The notes under the pieces were generated by a model. The model searched no databases and was not told where the DNA came from. It saw nothing but the letters and a program-made list of their open reading frames with translations. A program made the translations under genes and the position numbers. From assembly GCA_018105865.1 (NCBI GenBank), contig CM030856.1, forward strand, positions 8,492,653 to 8,556,652: 64,000 nt of DNA, in the 5' to 3' direction. How positions within the stretch are numbered: the first letter of the stretch is position 1; the number at the start of each line of letters is the position of its first letter. This document shows, in pieces, positions 1 through 61,218 of the stretch. Origin of the DNA: Metaphire vulgaris (Eukaryota > Annelida > Clitellata > Crassiclitellata > Megascolecidae).

Positions 1-1374
1 TTTATGTAAGCACTGTGAATGGTGTGGCTTTTTGTAGCAGAAGGCCGTATTTGCCCACCTTGACCATACAATAGGATTCCAGTTATGTGTCTGGCTTAGC
101 CTGTTGAGATGCTTCAGGGTAGGGGTAACCTATGAGTAAGCTTCTTTGTTTTGTTAGTTCTGCTATTCAGTGTCTCTAGACTTTGGCCTTGCCTTTTTTT
201 CTTAAGACTTCAATGATGGCTTACCAGTAATATGTATTGAATAGATTTTTAGCTCTAATGACAGTACCGTTAATGATACTATACTTCTGATGGTCTGTCA
301 CCCAACTTATTAAAAATTTCATTTTTATGACTATATTTTATTGGCATTTTAATAAGTTAGAAAAGTCTTATAAAGAGATATATGATAAAGAGTAAGGTTT
401 AGGTTTTTGTTAAGCGGTCGTTGTTTCCAGACTCAAGTCTGAAAATACTTTGACTTGCACATAATCTGAAGAACATTGACCAATGCGCTTGCATGATAGC
501 TAGCAAACTAGTATGCAAGTAGGTCATTTCACAGGATCTGCTTATACAAAGCACAGGCAGCAGTATATTTGGTGATAGCTGCTAATTGTCTTGATAAAAA
601 AGTGTCTTAAAGAAACAGATTAAATTAGACTAAACTAAAGTCATTTGGTAAAAGGTCATTTGGAAATACCAGTAGTTGGAATTTGGTAAGGAAGGTAAAG
701 TGAGTGCTCATTATTTGTTACTGAGGCATCTATAAATAGAATTACCAGCACGTTTGGGTCTCTTTTCTCACGATGGGTTCAATATTGATTGAAAATGGAC
801 TGAAATCTGAATTTGTGTTGCATATCCTAAGTTTTACAGGTTTTTTAAAAATTTTGCTTGTGCATTTTATGAATGTGTTGGTTAATCGTTTTGCATTTGC
901 ATGTTATATTTGACTGCTATATAGTATGAAATGTCAACAGTTCTAACCAGATTTGGGATTAAACCCATCGCAGATCTTGTCAGCAAGGCAAACGTAAGTT
1001 CAAGTTGGTAGCGTTCATCTCTATGGCTTGAATACACTGCAGTCCTTTGGTACTTTCTGCACATCATGATATACTGCTTCCTCAACCGCAGAGACAGATC
1101 GGCGATCGGATTAACAGTGCCACTGTTCAGAATTAATTAATTATAGGAAATGAGGGGTCAGAATAGTTGTAGGATGGCATAGCATTTGAATACATTTTCG
1201 TAATACCTTGTGTAGATGCTTTAGTAGTTAGGAACCTGCTGTGCTGTTTCAGGCATTGATAATAGCTTGGGTAAGATGTTTGTGTACGATGTTTACAAAT
1301 GAATGAGTATGCAAGATGGTTGGTCCACAAAGGAAATTGCTGTCTACAATACTGTATGTAAAAGACAACTTTAA
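1..1374. other. Intron or upstream sequence, nothing recognised
   Basis: AT-rich DNA without a coding-like ORF flanked by splice sites on either strand. It is presumably intron of the PCNT-like gene, since exon 1 here enters in phase 0 with a splice acceptor. Confidence 0.6.
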
Positions 1375-1590
1375 TTATTTGGATGTATGAGGAAGAAAAT
1401 AATAGAAAATCTGGTTACCATGGGAAAAGTTGAGGCAAGAGATCAAGAAGACAAAGAATGATGTATATCAGTAGTTTAATGAATGATGTAAATGGGATAA
1501 CTACAGAATTAGAACAACAGAGAGAGTCAATTGTTGCCAACATAGAAATAATTATACGACACCTGAAGAAGAAAGAGATGTTTAGATCTC
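1375..1590 (+). mobile_element. Decayed non-LTR retrotransposon 3' fragment
   Basis: Broken + strand reading of the RTE/L1-like reverse-transcriptase tail: Arg-rich stretch, MMYISSLMNDVNGITTELEQ, then VANIEIIIRHLKKKEM. Several stops and frameshifts; no ends visible. Confidence 0.45.
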
Positions 1591-2618
1591 CCTAGCCTAC
1601 TATTTTGATTTATTGTAATTCAGTTTGAAAATGTCCATGCATATCGTCAGGTTGTCCACAGTTAAGTTCAGCTGAGGATTTGAAATGTCTGTTTAGTCGT
1701 TGATCCCAGCTGCATGTTTTGATTCAGTTTCAATTTCCAGCTTATTAACAGGCAATGCTTTATCACAGCAGCTGTCTAATGCTGAAATACTAATCAGACT
1801 TTACATTATGACCTCTTGAGAATTCAGCCACGAAAGCAAAACGTATCCTCTGAAAAGATAAAGGTAAAAGTACTAATTATGCAGTTATCACTCAACCCTA
1901 TGATTACCAGTAGTTTATAAAGTTCCTTCCTTTTTTTAGCTGCCATACAATTTCAAAGCAGGTTTTTAAAATGTGAAAACCTCTGTAAATTGAACAATTG
2001 GCTATGTATGCCTCTCACAAAACTGTGCCACTTTGATACTGCTTTTCCCGTCAAAATCATCGCACAAAAAAATCATCACATTCAGCAAAATTTTGTGCTC
2101 ATTAGAAATCTCCTTCCTACCATAATATTTGACATACAAAAATTGAATTGGCATTGTATGTCATACACAGAGCCAACATATTTTGTAAAATTTCTGTTGG
2201 ATTTGATGCCACTCTCATCTATTATAATGGCTGTACTCTGATTTGTTTGAGTCTGCTTTGATGGTTCACCTTTCTTGCTTTATCCAGATTTTTTTTCATT
2301 CTCAAGTGGAGGTTGCATAGATTGCCTAGATTGTGTGTTGTGTGTGTGTGTGTGTGTGTGTGTGAGTGTGTTTGTGTGTGTGTGTGTGTGTTAATGTGCT
2401 CCCATTGGATTTGCTTGATTAGAGTGATCAGGCAAGATCTTGGATGGTGCTTTTTGTTTCCTTTCTTTTTTTATATACTAATAGTTTCCCGTCTTTATAT
2501 AAAGAATTGTAATGTATGATGCCTGTGTATTGATACTTGTACATACAGAAGATGTTTTGTTGTGGAAATAAGGATTGATATCATATTGATGATACTCTTT
2601 GATTGGTACACCCTTTAG
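1591..2618. other. Intron with a TG repeat
   Basis: No exon seen. Contains a TG microsatellite at about 2,340-2,391 interrupted by GAG and TTT. Confidence 0.6.
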
Positions 2619-50724
<48,106 letters not shown>

Positions 50725-50774
50725 TCTCTAAATTTTATTATTTTGTGTGATTAGTGAAAAATATATAATTGAAT

Positions 50775-50823
50775 AGTAGTAGTAGTAGCAGTAGTAGTAG
50801 TAGTAGTAGTAGTAATAGTAGTG

Positions 50824-50893
<70 letters not shown>

Positions 50894-50945
50894 CAGTAGC
50901 AGTAGCAGTAGTAGTAGCAGTAGCAGTAGCAGTAGTAGTAGCAGT
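50775..50945. repeat. GTA/GCA trinucleotide repeat
   Basis: Over 50 AGT-type units with AGC interruptions, 50 bp after the predicted stop. Confidence 0.95.
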
Positions 50946-51987
50946 TATGTTAATGTTTCTGGCACATCTGTTTTAATTTATTGCTATTTGAGTTGATTAC
51001 AAAGTTTGCTTATTTTGAGATCTTGCTTCATTTTTATTTGTAGTAAATTCATCATATTCATCATAACTACCAACCAGTATTACTGCCAGGAAGTCAACCA
51101 CCAATTAGATTAAATGCAAAATTATTTGCTGATGTACTAAATGACTGATGTCCTGTTAGTTCAACTGAGCATAATTGAGGTGTTCCATGTGAATTGTTTT
51201 AAGTTGTTTTTACATGAAAAGAGTATTGTTGTGGACATAAATGATTTGTTATGTTCTGTAATTGTTTGGACTCCATTATGTGCAATGTTATGTTACTATT
51301 TTATATCATTTGATAACTAGCTGCCAAATTTTACAATGATATTCACATTCCTATTTCAGTTACTGATCTTTTTGTGTACAGTTTGTGTGTGTGTGTTTGT
51401 GTGTTTGTGTGTACTTGCCCATTTTTATTTGTTGATACTGTGGTCAAATTTAAGTGATCTTGTATTAATTATCATGATATATGCTATAAATTTTGAGTTT
51501 CAACAAATCGTAAGTGACATAGCTTGCAAATGAAACTAAATATAGCAATGCATTGTTTTTGATTTGTCCATTTATCACAGTGACATTTGGAATTCAGAAC
51601 AATTGCGCCGCGTAGCAACTCATATTTGAGCAATTGTATTGATATTCTGAAGATACAGTGCTATGCCATAAGACTGGTTGTATTTTAATGCAGTATATTT
51701 GTTTTTAATATTATTCTGTAAAGTATAAAGGTAATAGGCTATATGTTTAGATTTTAGAGAGAACAGTCATTAATGCTATGTTAGTTGAAATCAAATTTGT
51801 TGTGTCAATTAAAGTATTTTATGAAACCTCAAAAGATGGTGTTAAATATGAAAGAGCCTTTCCATCCAACAGTCACGGGTAGGGTATAGCGCTATCGGGT
51901 ACAGGTAGGGTAGGGTAAAAAAGTTTTTTCACGGGTACGGGTAGGGTAGGTATTTTGCTGTACCCGCACATCTCTAGTGTGTAGTAG

Positions 51988-52043
<56 letters not shown>

Positions 52044-52130
52044 CGTGACTTCAAGTGGTTTAGAGGGCTAAGTTAGCATATGGGAAAATCAGTAGGTCTA
52101 TAATTAGGCCTACTACTAGGCCTGACTCTC
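50946..52130. other. 3' flank of the PCNT-like gene
   Basis: No ORF of note. ATTAAA at 51,808-51,813 is a possible polyadenylation signal. At about 51,880-51,980 is a hAT-like remnant (gggtagggta repeats, right end CTGTACCCGCACATCTCTAG). An AAT repeat occupies 51,991-52,042. Confidence 0.5.
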
Positions 52131-52350
52131 TAGTAAGAACAATAATCGAAGGAAAACTGGAGGGAAAGAGAGTGAGAGGTAGACCGAGATAGATGATGTT
52201 GGAGTGGATGATGAATAAAGGATATCAGGAACTCAAAGAAGAAGCAAGCAATCGATCGGAGTGGGAAAACTGGATACCTGGACCTGTCGAAAGACAGAAA
52301 CACTGATGATGATGCTGATGATGACGACGATGATGATGATGATTAGGCCT
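52130..52350 (+). mobile_element. L1/RTE-like LINE 3' end with GAT tail
   Basis: RTIIEGKLEGKRVRGRPR, stop, then MMNKGYQELKEEASNRSEWE: the EGKRxRGRPR tail of non-LTR reverse-transcriptase ORFs, followed by (GAT)n from 52,303. Confidence 0.8.
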
Positions 52351-52424
52351 ATCAACTATTAATAACTAAGTTCTTCTAGATGACTTATGAATTAATTTAC
52401 TGCTTCAACAGTTACTGCGTTTTC

Positions 52425-52830
52425 ATACAAAAGGCCGAAAAAGCGCGATTGAGAGTCGATATAGGAGTCTAGTTAGCTCCAATCGATTGGCGCTCAAGAT
52501 TAGAAATGCTCGAAGTCTGCGTCTGCTACTCTAAAAAATTCGAGCCTATCGAAGCGGAGCGCCAATAGTGTGGAAAATCGTGAGAGGACATTCTTCCGCC
52601 TGGACAGATATCAACAATGAGCGCGTGCCTTATTCGGAATTCAGTTTCCAACGCCAAAAATGCTGTGGGCGAGAACTTAGCGGCATCTAATTTAAGGCGT
52701 GTGGGTCTTGTAAACGAAGCCAATTGCGAGTATTTTGCGTTTTTATTTCTAAGTAGCGGAAAGTCGAATTATGAAGATGTACGACGCCATGACAAGAAGA
52801 TGGCAAGAATAGAGACGGTGACAAGATAAT
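52425..52830 (+). other. CpG-richer segment with a 70-codon ORF, unassigned
   Basis: ORF at 52,617-52,829 (Cys at NEANCEYFAF, then YEDVRRHDKK) has a faint look of a degenerate zinc-finger start of a transposase, but key Cys/His residues are missing. Probably transposon debris; low certainty. Confidence 0.25.
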
Positions 52831-52840
52831 TATGCAAGGG

Positions 52841-53034
52841 CATGGGCGTCCGGAGGAGGGTGCAATGGGGTGCAATTGCACCCACATGGAAAAAATGTGG
52901 AGTTATGAAAAAATAAAATTACTTGTTTCTTTCGTAACAAAACCTTGTTTTGCACCCTCTAGAAATTGTTTTCATTTATTTTGTCACAAGACCCTGTTTT
53001 GCACCCCCTGGAAAAATTTCTGCGGACGCCCATG
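52841..53034. mobile_element. hAT-like MITE (CATGGGCGTCC family)
   Basis: 194 bp. Ends CATGGGCGTCCGGAG and GCGGACGCCCATG; flanks tgcaaggg and tgcaagag match 7 of 8. Related to 58,287-58,678. Confidence 0.85.
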
Positions 53035-53144
53035 TGCAAGAGCAGAACGTTATTTCAATGCATAATACCAACAGACTTGCAAGGGAAACTCGCCACTGAA
53101 AACCAGAATATACCAATAAAATGTTAGTCATTATCAGTGACTTT

Positions 53145-53345
53145 ATCAAGAATAAAGGTCTGGGAACTCATTATTTTTACATCTGCTTTGTCGTAAGAAG
53201 CATAGGCCAGGCCTAACATAAATCGGCCGCACTCAACAGTGCTTTTTCTAGCAAAAAAAGGTTTGGGAGCTCATTTTCAGGGGACCGTCGAGAGAAATTT
53301 CTACTGATCCATAAAAAGTTTTGAAATTATTTATAATTTTAGTTC
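53145..53345. mobile_element. Two fragments of the CAGTGCTTTTTC hAT-like family
   Basis: ggtctgggaactcattattt (53,157 on) and cagtgctttttctagcaaaa (53,237 on) both match the left half of the element at 3,027; neither has a right end. Confidence 0.6.
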
Positions 53346-53540
53346 AAGCAAGTGTTAATCTATTAATTAACTTACAATGTCTCGTAGGGAACAGGCAATC
53401 AGGCGCACTATTCACCTAGAGTGTTGATACTACTTAGAGCACTGCAGGTATCCGAGTCATTTGCAGGATATGGTATTTAGGCCTAAGAGTCAGACGACGA
53501 TGACGACGGCGACGATAACGATGTTGATGCTGTGTTGTTG

Positions 53541-53547
53541 TTGTTGT

Positions 53548-53617
<70 letters not shown>

Positions 53618-53670
53618 TCGACGATGATGACGATGACAAGGATGATGTTTTTGTTGGTGATGATGATGCT
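53541..53670. repeat. GTT and GAT trinucleotide repeats
   Basis: (GTT)n followed by about 25 GAT units, then imperfect GAT/GAC units. Confidence 0.93.
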
Positions 53671-53733
53671 GATGATGTCGTTTTGTACGGAAGACATTTT
53701 CGGCTAGCTATTTGTAACATGTGGTTCATCTGG

Positions 53734-53930
53734 CCAATGGCGGTTCCAGGAATTCTTGTGTGGGGTGATTGCCGATTTTCTTGTGGAATGGGTATAGTAC
53801 TAGTAAGTCAACAGAAGAACGAGCCATGTCTTAAGAAATCTGGTTCATTGTTTTTAGACAACAAATCGCCAGTTATAATTAAATCGCTGTGTGCTAGAAA
53901 CCAATGGAAGGATTAATTATTGAACAGAGG
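53734..53930. mobile_element. hAT-like left-end fragment (CAGTGGCGGTTCC family)
   Basis: CAATGGCGGTTCCAGGAATT matches the terminus at 59,100 (reverse complement). No right end found. Confidence 0.5.
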
Positions 53931-54043
53931 GTGCATAGAAATGTAAAAATTTCAGGCAATTGAACAAATTCGCAGACAAGTAGCATAGGCATAGGCCTAC
54001 ATTCATTTGTCCCCATTTTCATTGCATCGAAATTATGCAAGAA

Positions 54044-54321
54044 CAGGCACGTCGGAACGAATTTTTAGCATGGGGTGCAGATTTTCCGAGGCGAGGTGTT
54101 TGGTTGTCACATTTTTCGGTGGACAAGCCAAAAAAAGGCATTTTTCTAAATATTTTTGAGTCGACAAGCCAAGAAAAGGTAATTTCCTATATATTTTGAG
54201 TCGAAAATTTCAAGGGGCGCAGATCTGCACCCCAGCCTCGTCTTCCAGAGGGTGTGCTGCACCCCTATTTTTCCAGGGGGTGCAGCTGCATCCTCTGCAC
54301 TCCCCATTTTATACGGGCCTG
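54044..54321. mobile_element. hAT-like MITE with perfect 8-bp duplication
   Basis: 278 bp. Ends CAGGCACGTCGGAACG and ATACGGGCCTG, weak inverted repeats; identical flanks tgcaagaa at 54,036-54,043 and 54,322-54,329 fix the ends. Confidence 0.88.
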
Positions 54322-54515
54322 TGCAAGAACAATTAATATTGGCCTTCTCGATTTCGATATGCAGCACTCGAAATAACTCACCTTCCAGTCACCCTTTGCT
54401 TAAACAATTTGCATTGTGGCCTCTTGTGCTGCTCTTTATAGTGTGCCAATGTAACGAATCGGTCGTATGGCACATCTACTTTCCCAGTCATTATTTTGTA
54501 TGTTTCTATCAACCC

Positions 54516-54622
54516 CCCCTCTCTCTCTCTCTCTCTCTCTTCTCCTTTCTTTAAACGGGTCTTGCGATATCTATCTACTGTGTGTGGGTGTGAGTGAGTG
54601 AGTGAGTGAGAGAGAGAGAGAG

Positions 54623-54690
<68 letters not shown>
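54516..54690. repeat. CT, GAGT/GA and GT repeats
   Basis: (CT)n at 54,516-54,541, then gtgagtgagtgag, (GA)n and (GT)n to 54,690. Confidence 0.95.
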
Positions 54691-54692
<2 letters not shown>

Positions 54693-54778
54693 CAAGAAGG
54701 AAGAACGCCGGAAGCAATTTGCGTGAAGAAGATAACGACCGTTTGCAATACTCTTGGTTTGCTACAAATTCCATAGGT

Positions 54779-55175
54779 CAGAGGTTCGTAAACTTAAGGG
54801 CCACATGAAACCTAATACTACATTAGACATATAGTGCGTATAGAAAAAGCAGCCAAAATTTTTATAATTAAGATGCTAACGTACATCATCATCGTAGGTA
54901 GCCTATTTTTTAGTATCATTTATTTAGTCTATAGCAGAGTAACATTATAATATTAAATATTTGTTTCTCAAATATCAAATATTTGATATCAATTTATAAG
55001 ATTTTAAAATAAAGTTCCGCTTGTCCATAAAATAATTTCAAACTTTCCCTAAAGTAATTTCAAATTATCTGACTTTTTTGCAGCTCGTAAGCATATTTCT
55101 AAATGATCTTGCGGGCCGCATGGGGTCCGGTGGCGGGCTGCATTGAGGCCCGCGGACCGTAGCTACCCACCCCTA
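54779..55175. mobile_element. hAT-like MITE
   Basis: 397 bp. Ends CAGAGGTTCGTAAACTT and AGCTACCCACCCCTA; inside GGCGGGCTGCATTGAGGCCC. Flanks ccataggt and ccatagtc match 6 of 8. Confidence 0.75.
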
Positions 55176-55539
55176 CCATAGTCCGATATTTAGAGTAACT
55201 CTCTCGATGATAGCAGATAAAAATTTCTCAATGGTTCAAATATATAATTCGCCTATACATAATATACATAAGACCACGACTCTATGCGATCGAACTCATT
55301 TGACGCTGTATACCTATATCTCCAAGTTTACACCTAACGATAGGCCCTACCGTGTAAACCAATGCCGGTGCAAATAGGCGAGTTGATTGATTGATTGATT
55401 GAATTTTTGATTGAAATAATCGATGCCGAGATTTAGCGGCGGCGAATAGCATCGGGGATAGAGATCGATCTTTGTCAGTGTGTGAACGATCTGGACTCAA
55501 TTTCGGACTGCCGACCAATTGCGGCGAATCCGGATGTCT

Positions 55540-56045
<506 letters not shown>

Positions 56046-56269
56046 GCATATCGTCGATTGTTTAATTTTGCTGAAAGCAACAAATTGACGTTGATTAATC
56101 AGCACATCAGAACTGCTCTAGGACGACGACATTTTTTAAACGCAAGTGAGTAAGATGGATTGGTGTCGGAGACGATGGCCGTTTGATTCAAATAAGTTGG
56201 TACTTGAATAAATCGTTGCACATTGGCAGTGCAGCACATTGGCAGTCACGGACGGCATAGTTTCAACCA

Positions 56270-56445
56270 GTGTTTTATCCATGTTTTCAATTCAATTCAA
56301 TTCAGGTCTGTTAGTGGGAGATTCACCCCCCCTAAAAATCACCCCAAATTCCAGCACTGAATTTTTTGTATTGAACTGCACCTCTTTCGCTCCAGCCAAG
56401 CTAATCCCCCCCCCCCCCAAAGACCTGGAGTCTGGATTTAACTGG
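56270..56445. mobile_element. hAT-like MITE (CAGTGTTTTAT family), older copy
   Basis: Matches the reverse complement of the 57,742-57,937 copy over its length. Left end CAGTGTTTTATCCATG; right end mutated (ggatttaactgg). Flanks gtttcaac and ttttcaac match 7 of 8. Confidence 0.78.
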
Positions 56446-56494
56446 TTTTCAACTTTCAAACCGATCAGTAAAGATTATATTGAATCACCAGGCC

Positions 56495-56895
56495 ATGTTT
56501 GAGCATTATGCTGTACATTACATTTCGGACGTTGAATGACCCTTTCTGCCCTGGTTACTTGTCGGTTCTTGTCTGTAAGCCCAAGTCGTCTGATCGGCGC
56601 TCGCAGCTCCTATCAAGCAGCCGTTCTCAATTGGTGGTTCCCCGATCCCCGTCCAAGACGTCGAGATTTGGGGATCGGTCTGTTTCGAGGGGCAACCCTT
56701 TGCTTTGGAACTCGCTGCCGGCGGACGCGACTAGGTTGACATCTCCTGAACTGTTCACCAGGAACCTTAAAACATATTTATTTAGCATCTTCTATTAGGC
56801 TAGGGTCCCTTGTAAAGCGCTCTTGACTTTAGCCTTCGCTATGCGTATTGCGCTATATGAAATTGTCAGAATTAGTAGTAGTAGTAGTAGTAATA

Positions 56896-56967
<72 letters not shown>
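56495..56967 (+). mobile_element. CR1/L2-like LINE 3' end with AGT and TAA tail
   Basis: TFRTLNDPFCPGYLSVLV, RSVSRGNPLLWNSLPADATR and RNLKTYLFSIFY then stop; the family 3' UTR (tgtaaagcgctcttgac, ttgcgctatatg) and a tail of AGT units and (TAA)n (56,874-56,967). Confidence 0.85.
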
Positions 56968-57157
56968 TGCATTTATCAAATACTAACCAGGCATATTGTC
57001 TTAGCCGTTCCAGTTTCGCCTGCTTATGATCAGAGATGGAATTAGAAAGTTTGAGACAAAGCAATTGATCCATATTTCTCGAATAATATTGCTAAGATTT
57101 TCACGTCTTAAATAGGTTTTGCTTATCAGCACTATTCTCCATTGATTTACTCTAGGT

Positions 57158-57534
57158 GAGGACTTCTCAAATTGTTTGCCTGGCGGTCCGGAAATTTGAA
57201 TTGAGACACGATTGGTGTCCGGTCCGACCAAAAGGTTTGAGTCAATTTTTGCTGACGACCAAAAAACGTCATGTCATATCCCGAAGACCTGTAACTTAAT
57301 AAATAAAATACTACAATAATGAATACTTAATTAGTTTTACCGCTTCGACGCTGCAGTTTTAAGTAAAACGAATATTTTTCGTAGCATTTTGCACGAATAA
57401 AAATTATGTTAGTGCGACTTGTGAAATTAGTTAGTAATTATTTGAAAACATGGCATTTTGGAGCTCACCGCGGTCCTTTCAGGAAGCCCCAGCTGTCCGG
57501 ACTGTGGACGGGGGTCCGCCATTTGAATACCCTG
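57158..57534. mobile_element. hAT-like MITE
   Basis: 377 bp. Left end mutated (gaggacttctcaaattg), right end CATTTGAATACCCTG; inside are GGTCCG motifs. Flanks ctctaggt and ttttaggt match 6 of 8. Confidence 0.72.
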
Positions 57535-57741
57535 TTTTAGGTCTTCCCTTCGCTTAATTGTCGTCTTTGCAGTCTTCTTCCGTGAATGTCTTTGTCATCA
57601 GCAACGAGTCTTCTCTCAGAATGTGTCCAACTTTCTCGTCTTCCTGTCGTCTGTACCTGTTCTCTTTTCTCTGCTTCTATTTTTAAGCATCTCTTCGTTA
57701 AGTAACAAGTTCTATCCAGCTAATTCTTTTATTCCATTTAG

Positions 57742-57937
57742 CAGTGTTTTATTCAGACTCCAGGCCTTGGGGGGGGGGAATTGAGGCTTTCAGGGGGGGA
57801 TCGACTTGGTTGGAGGGGAAAAACACAGTTCAATGCAGAATTTTTGTAAGTGCTGGGATTTGGGGAGGGGGAATTTTGAGGGGTTTTTTTTGGGAGGGGG
57901 AGAATCTCCCCTCCTAACAGGCCTGTATAAAACACTG
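57742..57937. mobile_element. hAT-like MITE with perfect 8-bp duplication
   Basis: 196 bp, G-rich. Ends CAGTGTTTTATTCAGAC and GCCTGTATAAAACACTG; identical flanks ccatttag at 57,734-57,741 and 57,938-57,945. Confidence 0.93.
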
Positions 57938-58286
57938 CCATTTAGACTCCACACTTCAAGTGCTTCCAGTGTTTTGCTGCCCATCTTCATCGCTGTCAAC
58001 ATGTCTGATCCGTATTATAATACCACACTTCGCATCAGTATATTTTTATCATTCGTATTCCAGATCTTTATTTAATCTCATTCTCATCAGTTCCAGCTCT
58101 TTCTTCGGATGACTCACTGTACCCAAAAAATTGATCCCACGTATACGACCAGGGACGCTGATCGTCTTTTGTCGTCTTACAATTTTTTAGGAGTGAACCA
58201 TCACTTAATCTACTCCTTCTGAGACCCGAAATTTAAACAAATGCGCACTCAAATGCAGAACACACAACGCACATAATGCCAGAATT

Positions 58287-58678
58287 CATGGGCGTCCACA
58301 GAAATTTTTCCAGGGGGTGCTAAACAGACTTTGTGACGAAAGAAATGAAAACATTTTTCAGGTAAGGTGCAAGTTAATCGAATTCTTATAGAAATTCATA
58401 CTTTAATTTAGTACTATAGGTTACTTTTCAAAAGCAATTTTACGTTTTCATAAATTCACAATTTTTTCAGGGGTGAAAAACAGGCCTTGTGACGAAAGAA
58501 GTGACAAAATTTCCAGGAGGTGCATATATAAATTCATATTTTAACTTAGTACTACTCTAAGTCACTTTTTAAAGGTAATTTTACTTGTTTCATAACCACA
58601 ATTTTTCCAGCGGAATCTTTTTTATTCTTTTCGATGTCGCTGCAAATGCACCCTCTTGCCCTCCTCTGGACGCCCATG
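58287..58678. mobile_element. hAT-like MITE with perfect 8-bp duplication
   Basis: 392 bp. Ends CATGGGCGTCCACAG and TCTGGACGCCCATG; identical flanks ccagaatt at 58,279-58,286 and 58,679-58,686. Internally two partly repeated halves (caggggtg...gtgacgaaagaa). Confidence 0.92.
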
Positions 58679-58792
58679 CCAGAATTATTCTTTTCGATGT
58701 CGCTGCATTTCGGCGTTTTGGAATTGGAAGCACCCCCAAATCTCCCTCCATTCCTCTCTCTCTCTTGCTCCCTCCATCTCTTTCCCTCCCTC

Positions 58793-59100
58793 CAGTCGCG
58801 GTTCCATTATGTTGATGACTGGGGATGCATCCCCCACCGGGGTTCCGGTCCTCCGGATGGCTTTTCTGCTTGTAAACCTATTTTCCGGTGAGTTTAAAAA
58901 AATAATAAAAAATACTGCAAATGACCTTCCTTTTCTTGCTTGTCGGCCTTTTTGGCAAGGTTTATTAACATTTAGTGAGCAAAACACTACTAACAATTAC
59001 CTTTTTCTCTGTTTCTTGTTTTTCTTCTTCACTTTGCATCCCCCCACCAACTTCCAGTAAATATTTTTCACCCCACCAAGAATTCCTGGAACCGCCACTG
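58793..59100. mobile_element. hAT-like MITE with perfect 8-bp duplication
   Basis: 308 bp. Ends CAGTCGCGGTTCCA and TGGAACCGCCACTG; identical flanks cctccctc (58,785-58,792 and 59,101-59,108), although that flank is itself low-complexity. Same family as 63,428-63,756. Confidence 0.87.
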
Positions 59101-59489
59101 CCTCCCTCCATCGCTACCTCGGCTATGTTCATCCACGCAGCTTATCAGGTGTCTACGGCTATGAAGACATTTCCGTATCCGGTTTTCATCGTGCTTGCGA
59201 CATAACACTTCGTCGTTTAGCGTCGAAATCGTTTTTTTTCTTAACTCACGTCTCGAGCCATTCGCTCGCCCGCCTCAGATGACGAGCGAAACTTTTTACA
59301 GCCGAAGGCAGCAACTGAGACGCCAGCGTTCTCTTCTTCTTATCGCCTCGAAGCGGGTAATCATTGGCAGTTTTAGGCTACACAAAGACTCAGGGAGATG
59401 GTAATCTTGCGCGCAGCTGGGGAGTTTACGTGAGACTGAAATACACGGGGCTGAAAGTACAGTCGACACCCTATGTCACCAATTTCTTT

Positions 59490-59562
<73 letters not shown>

Positions 59563-60149
59563 TTGCGTCTGACTAACGATGGTGGTGAAATGTGATCGCA
59601 TATTCCGACAGTTTCTTTGTCGCGTCGTCCCAACTATTACACGCGTAATTTCTTTTACGAGGAACATTGTATACCGGTGATGATGGATCCAGATAATCGA
59701 GAGGTCGCCCGCCTCCAGCGAAACGACAGCTGAAGAACGCAAAGAAAGAAGAGAAGAGACCAGAAGAGAACGTCGAGTTATTACCGCAGATGACGGTAAC
59801 CATGCATGCATGCACACTGTGCACAGTGGCAGGTGGCGACGAGTATCATGGAACCTGTTAAAACGAAGACGTAAAAGAACGCAGTAGCACGTTTTTCGAC
59901 GCGAAATGAAAAGGGCGAACGCATTTTAGCATCTATGAATTATGCAAACGAAGTGTTAGCGGATTACAAACTGAAATAGATTTCACAGAATAATAATTAA
60001 TATAAGACTGAGCCGTATACGCTGCTGCAATTGTAAAGGTGTTAAGCTTCGTTGTATAGTCACTAAAAATTAATGAAAGTTTAAAATTAGGGGCAAATTC
60101 GTGATGCTTTAGGACAAGAGGATTAAGATGTAACTGCTTGGCTTGGCCT
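59101..60149. other. Intergenic, CpG-richer stretch with a TA repeat
   Basis: 59,200-59,460 and 59,580-59,940 have many CpG dinucleotides but no splice-supported ORF. A TA repeat lies at 59,489-59,561, and a catgcatgcatgc run near 59,800. Nothing I can name. Confidence 0.5.
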
Positions 60150-60300
60150 AACCCCCCTTAGATTTCTTCCCCACCGACGGACTGACCTTTGCGGCTTGAC
60201 CCGGCTCTAACTCGGATTGCATTTGGTACTCCATCGGCTGATACCATAGGCATTATGATAGTGGCGCCATAGAAGTTTATTGATTTATTGATGTAATTTT
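60150..60300 (+). mobile_element. LINE 3' tail, second family
   Basis: gcttgacccggctctaactc, ccatcggctgatacc, GCATTATGATAGTGGCGCCA and TAGAAGTTTATTGATTTATT: the second-family 3' UTR with a short TTGA/TTTA tail. Confidence 0.75.
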
Positions 60301-60750
60301 TACCTAGTTGCATCAGTGAGCATTTTGAATTCAGACATCCAATCCACGACACTTTAAAAAGTTTAAACGGACAAATTTTAGACTATAAAATCTTATCCAC
60401 AATTTCGATTTGTTCGGCTCTCTAATCAAATTGCAAATGGGGAAGTCAAGGCTAGACTTCAATTTGAAACTGTTTCTGCGGTCAAGACATCAAACCAATC
60501 ATTTGCAATATTTGCAATCCGAGTCGTTTTCAAATCGAATCGAACAGAAATGCGCATTGCCTAAATTCAATTGCGCCTTCCGACAAATCGAATCTCAGTC
60601 GGCGATTTGCAGCGAATAACGCGCTTTTTCGTTGCTGTTCGTTGTTTTCGTCGACATGCAGCGTCGTCTCTGCTTCTTACGGATTACTTTGAGCGAAGAC
60701 AACAACGTTTGTTTCTTTTCAGCACAGCGCTGGTTTTGATCAATCATTTA
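60301..60750. other. Intergenic, unassigned
   Basis: No splice-supported ORF or repeat recognised; moderately CpG-rich toward 60.6 kb. Confidence 0.5.
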
Positions 60751-60807
60751 TTTTCCCTAAGTCTCTCTCTTTCTCCCTATGTCTTTCTCTCTATGTATGT
60801 CTTTCTT

Positions 60808-60896
<89 letters not shown>

Positions 60897-61120
60897 TCAA
60901 TCCCTCTCCTTCCTCTGTCTTTTTCTGTCTTTCGCCCTGTCTGTCTGCGTGTATTTCTCTCTGTCTGTCTTTGTCTGTCTCTCTTTCTCTCTGTGTGACT
61001 CTCCCACTTTGTATCTGTCTCTCTTTCCTATCCCTCTCCGTCCTCTGTCTTTCTCTGTCTGTCTCTCTCTCTGTGTCTGTCTTTCTGTCTGTCTGTCTGT
61101 CTCTGTCTCTCTCTCCAGCG
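60751..61120. repeat. Pyrimidine-rich CT/TA/TGTC repeat tract
   Basis: (CT)n at about 60,818-60,851, (TA)n to 60,893, then CTGT/CTCT-rich DNA. Long ORFs on both strands here are artefacts. Confidence 0.93.
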
Positions 61121-61218
61121 CCGCGGCCTGTCTTAGGTCTGCTACCCACTCTGATCACATCGCCCCTGCGATCCGTTCACCTTTTTCCAGGCAGCGGCGA
61201 CCGATTCTTTTAAATATC

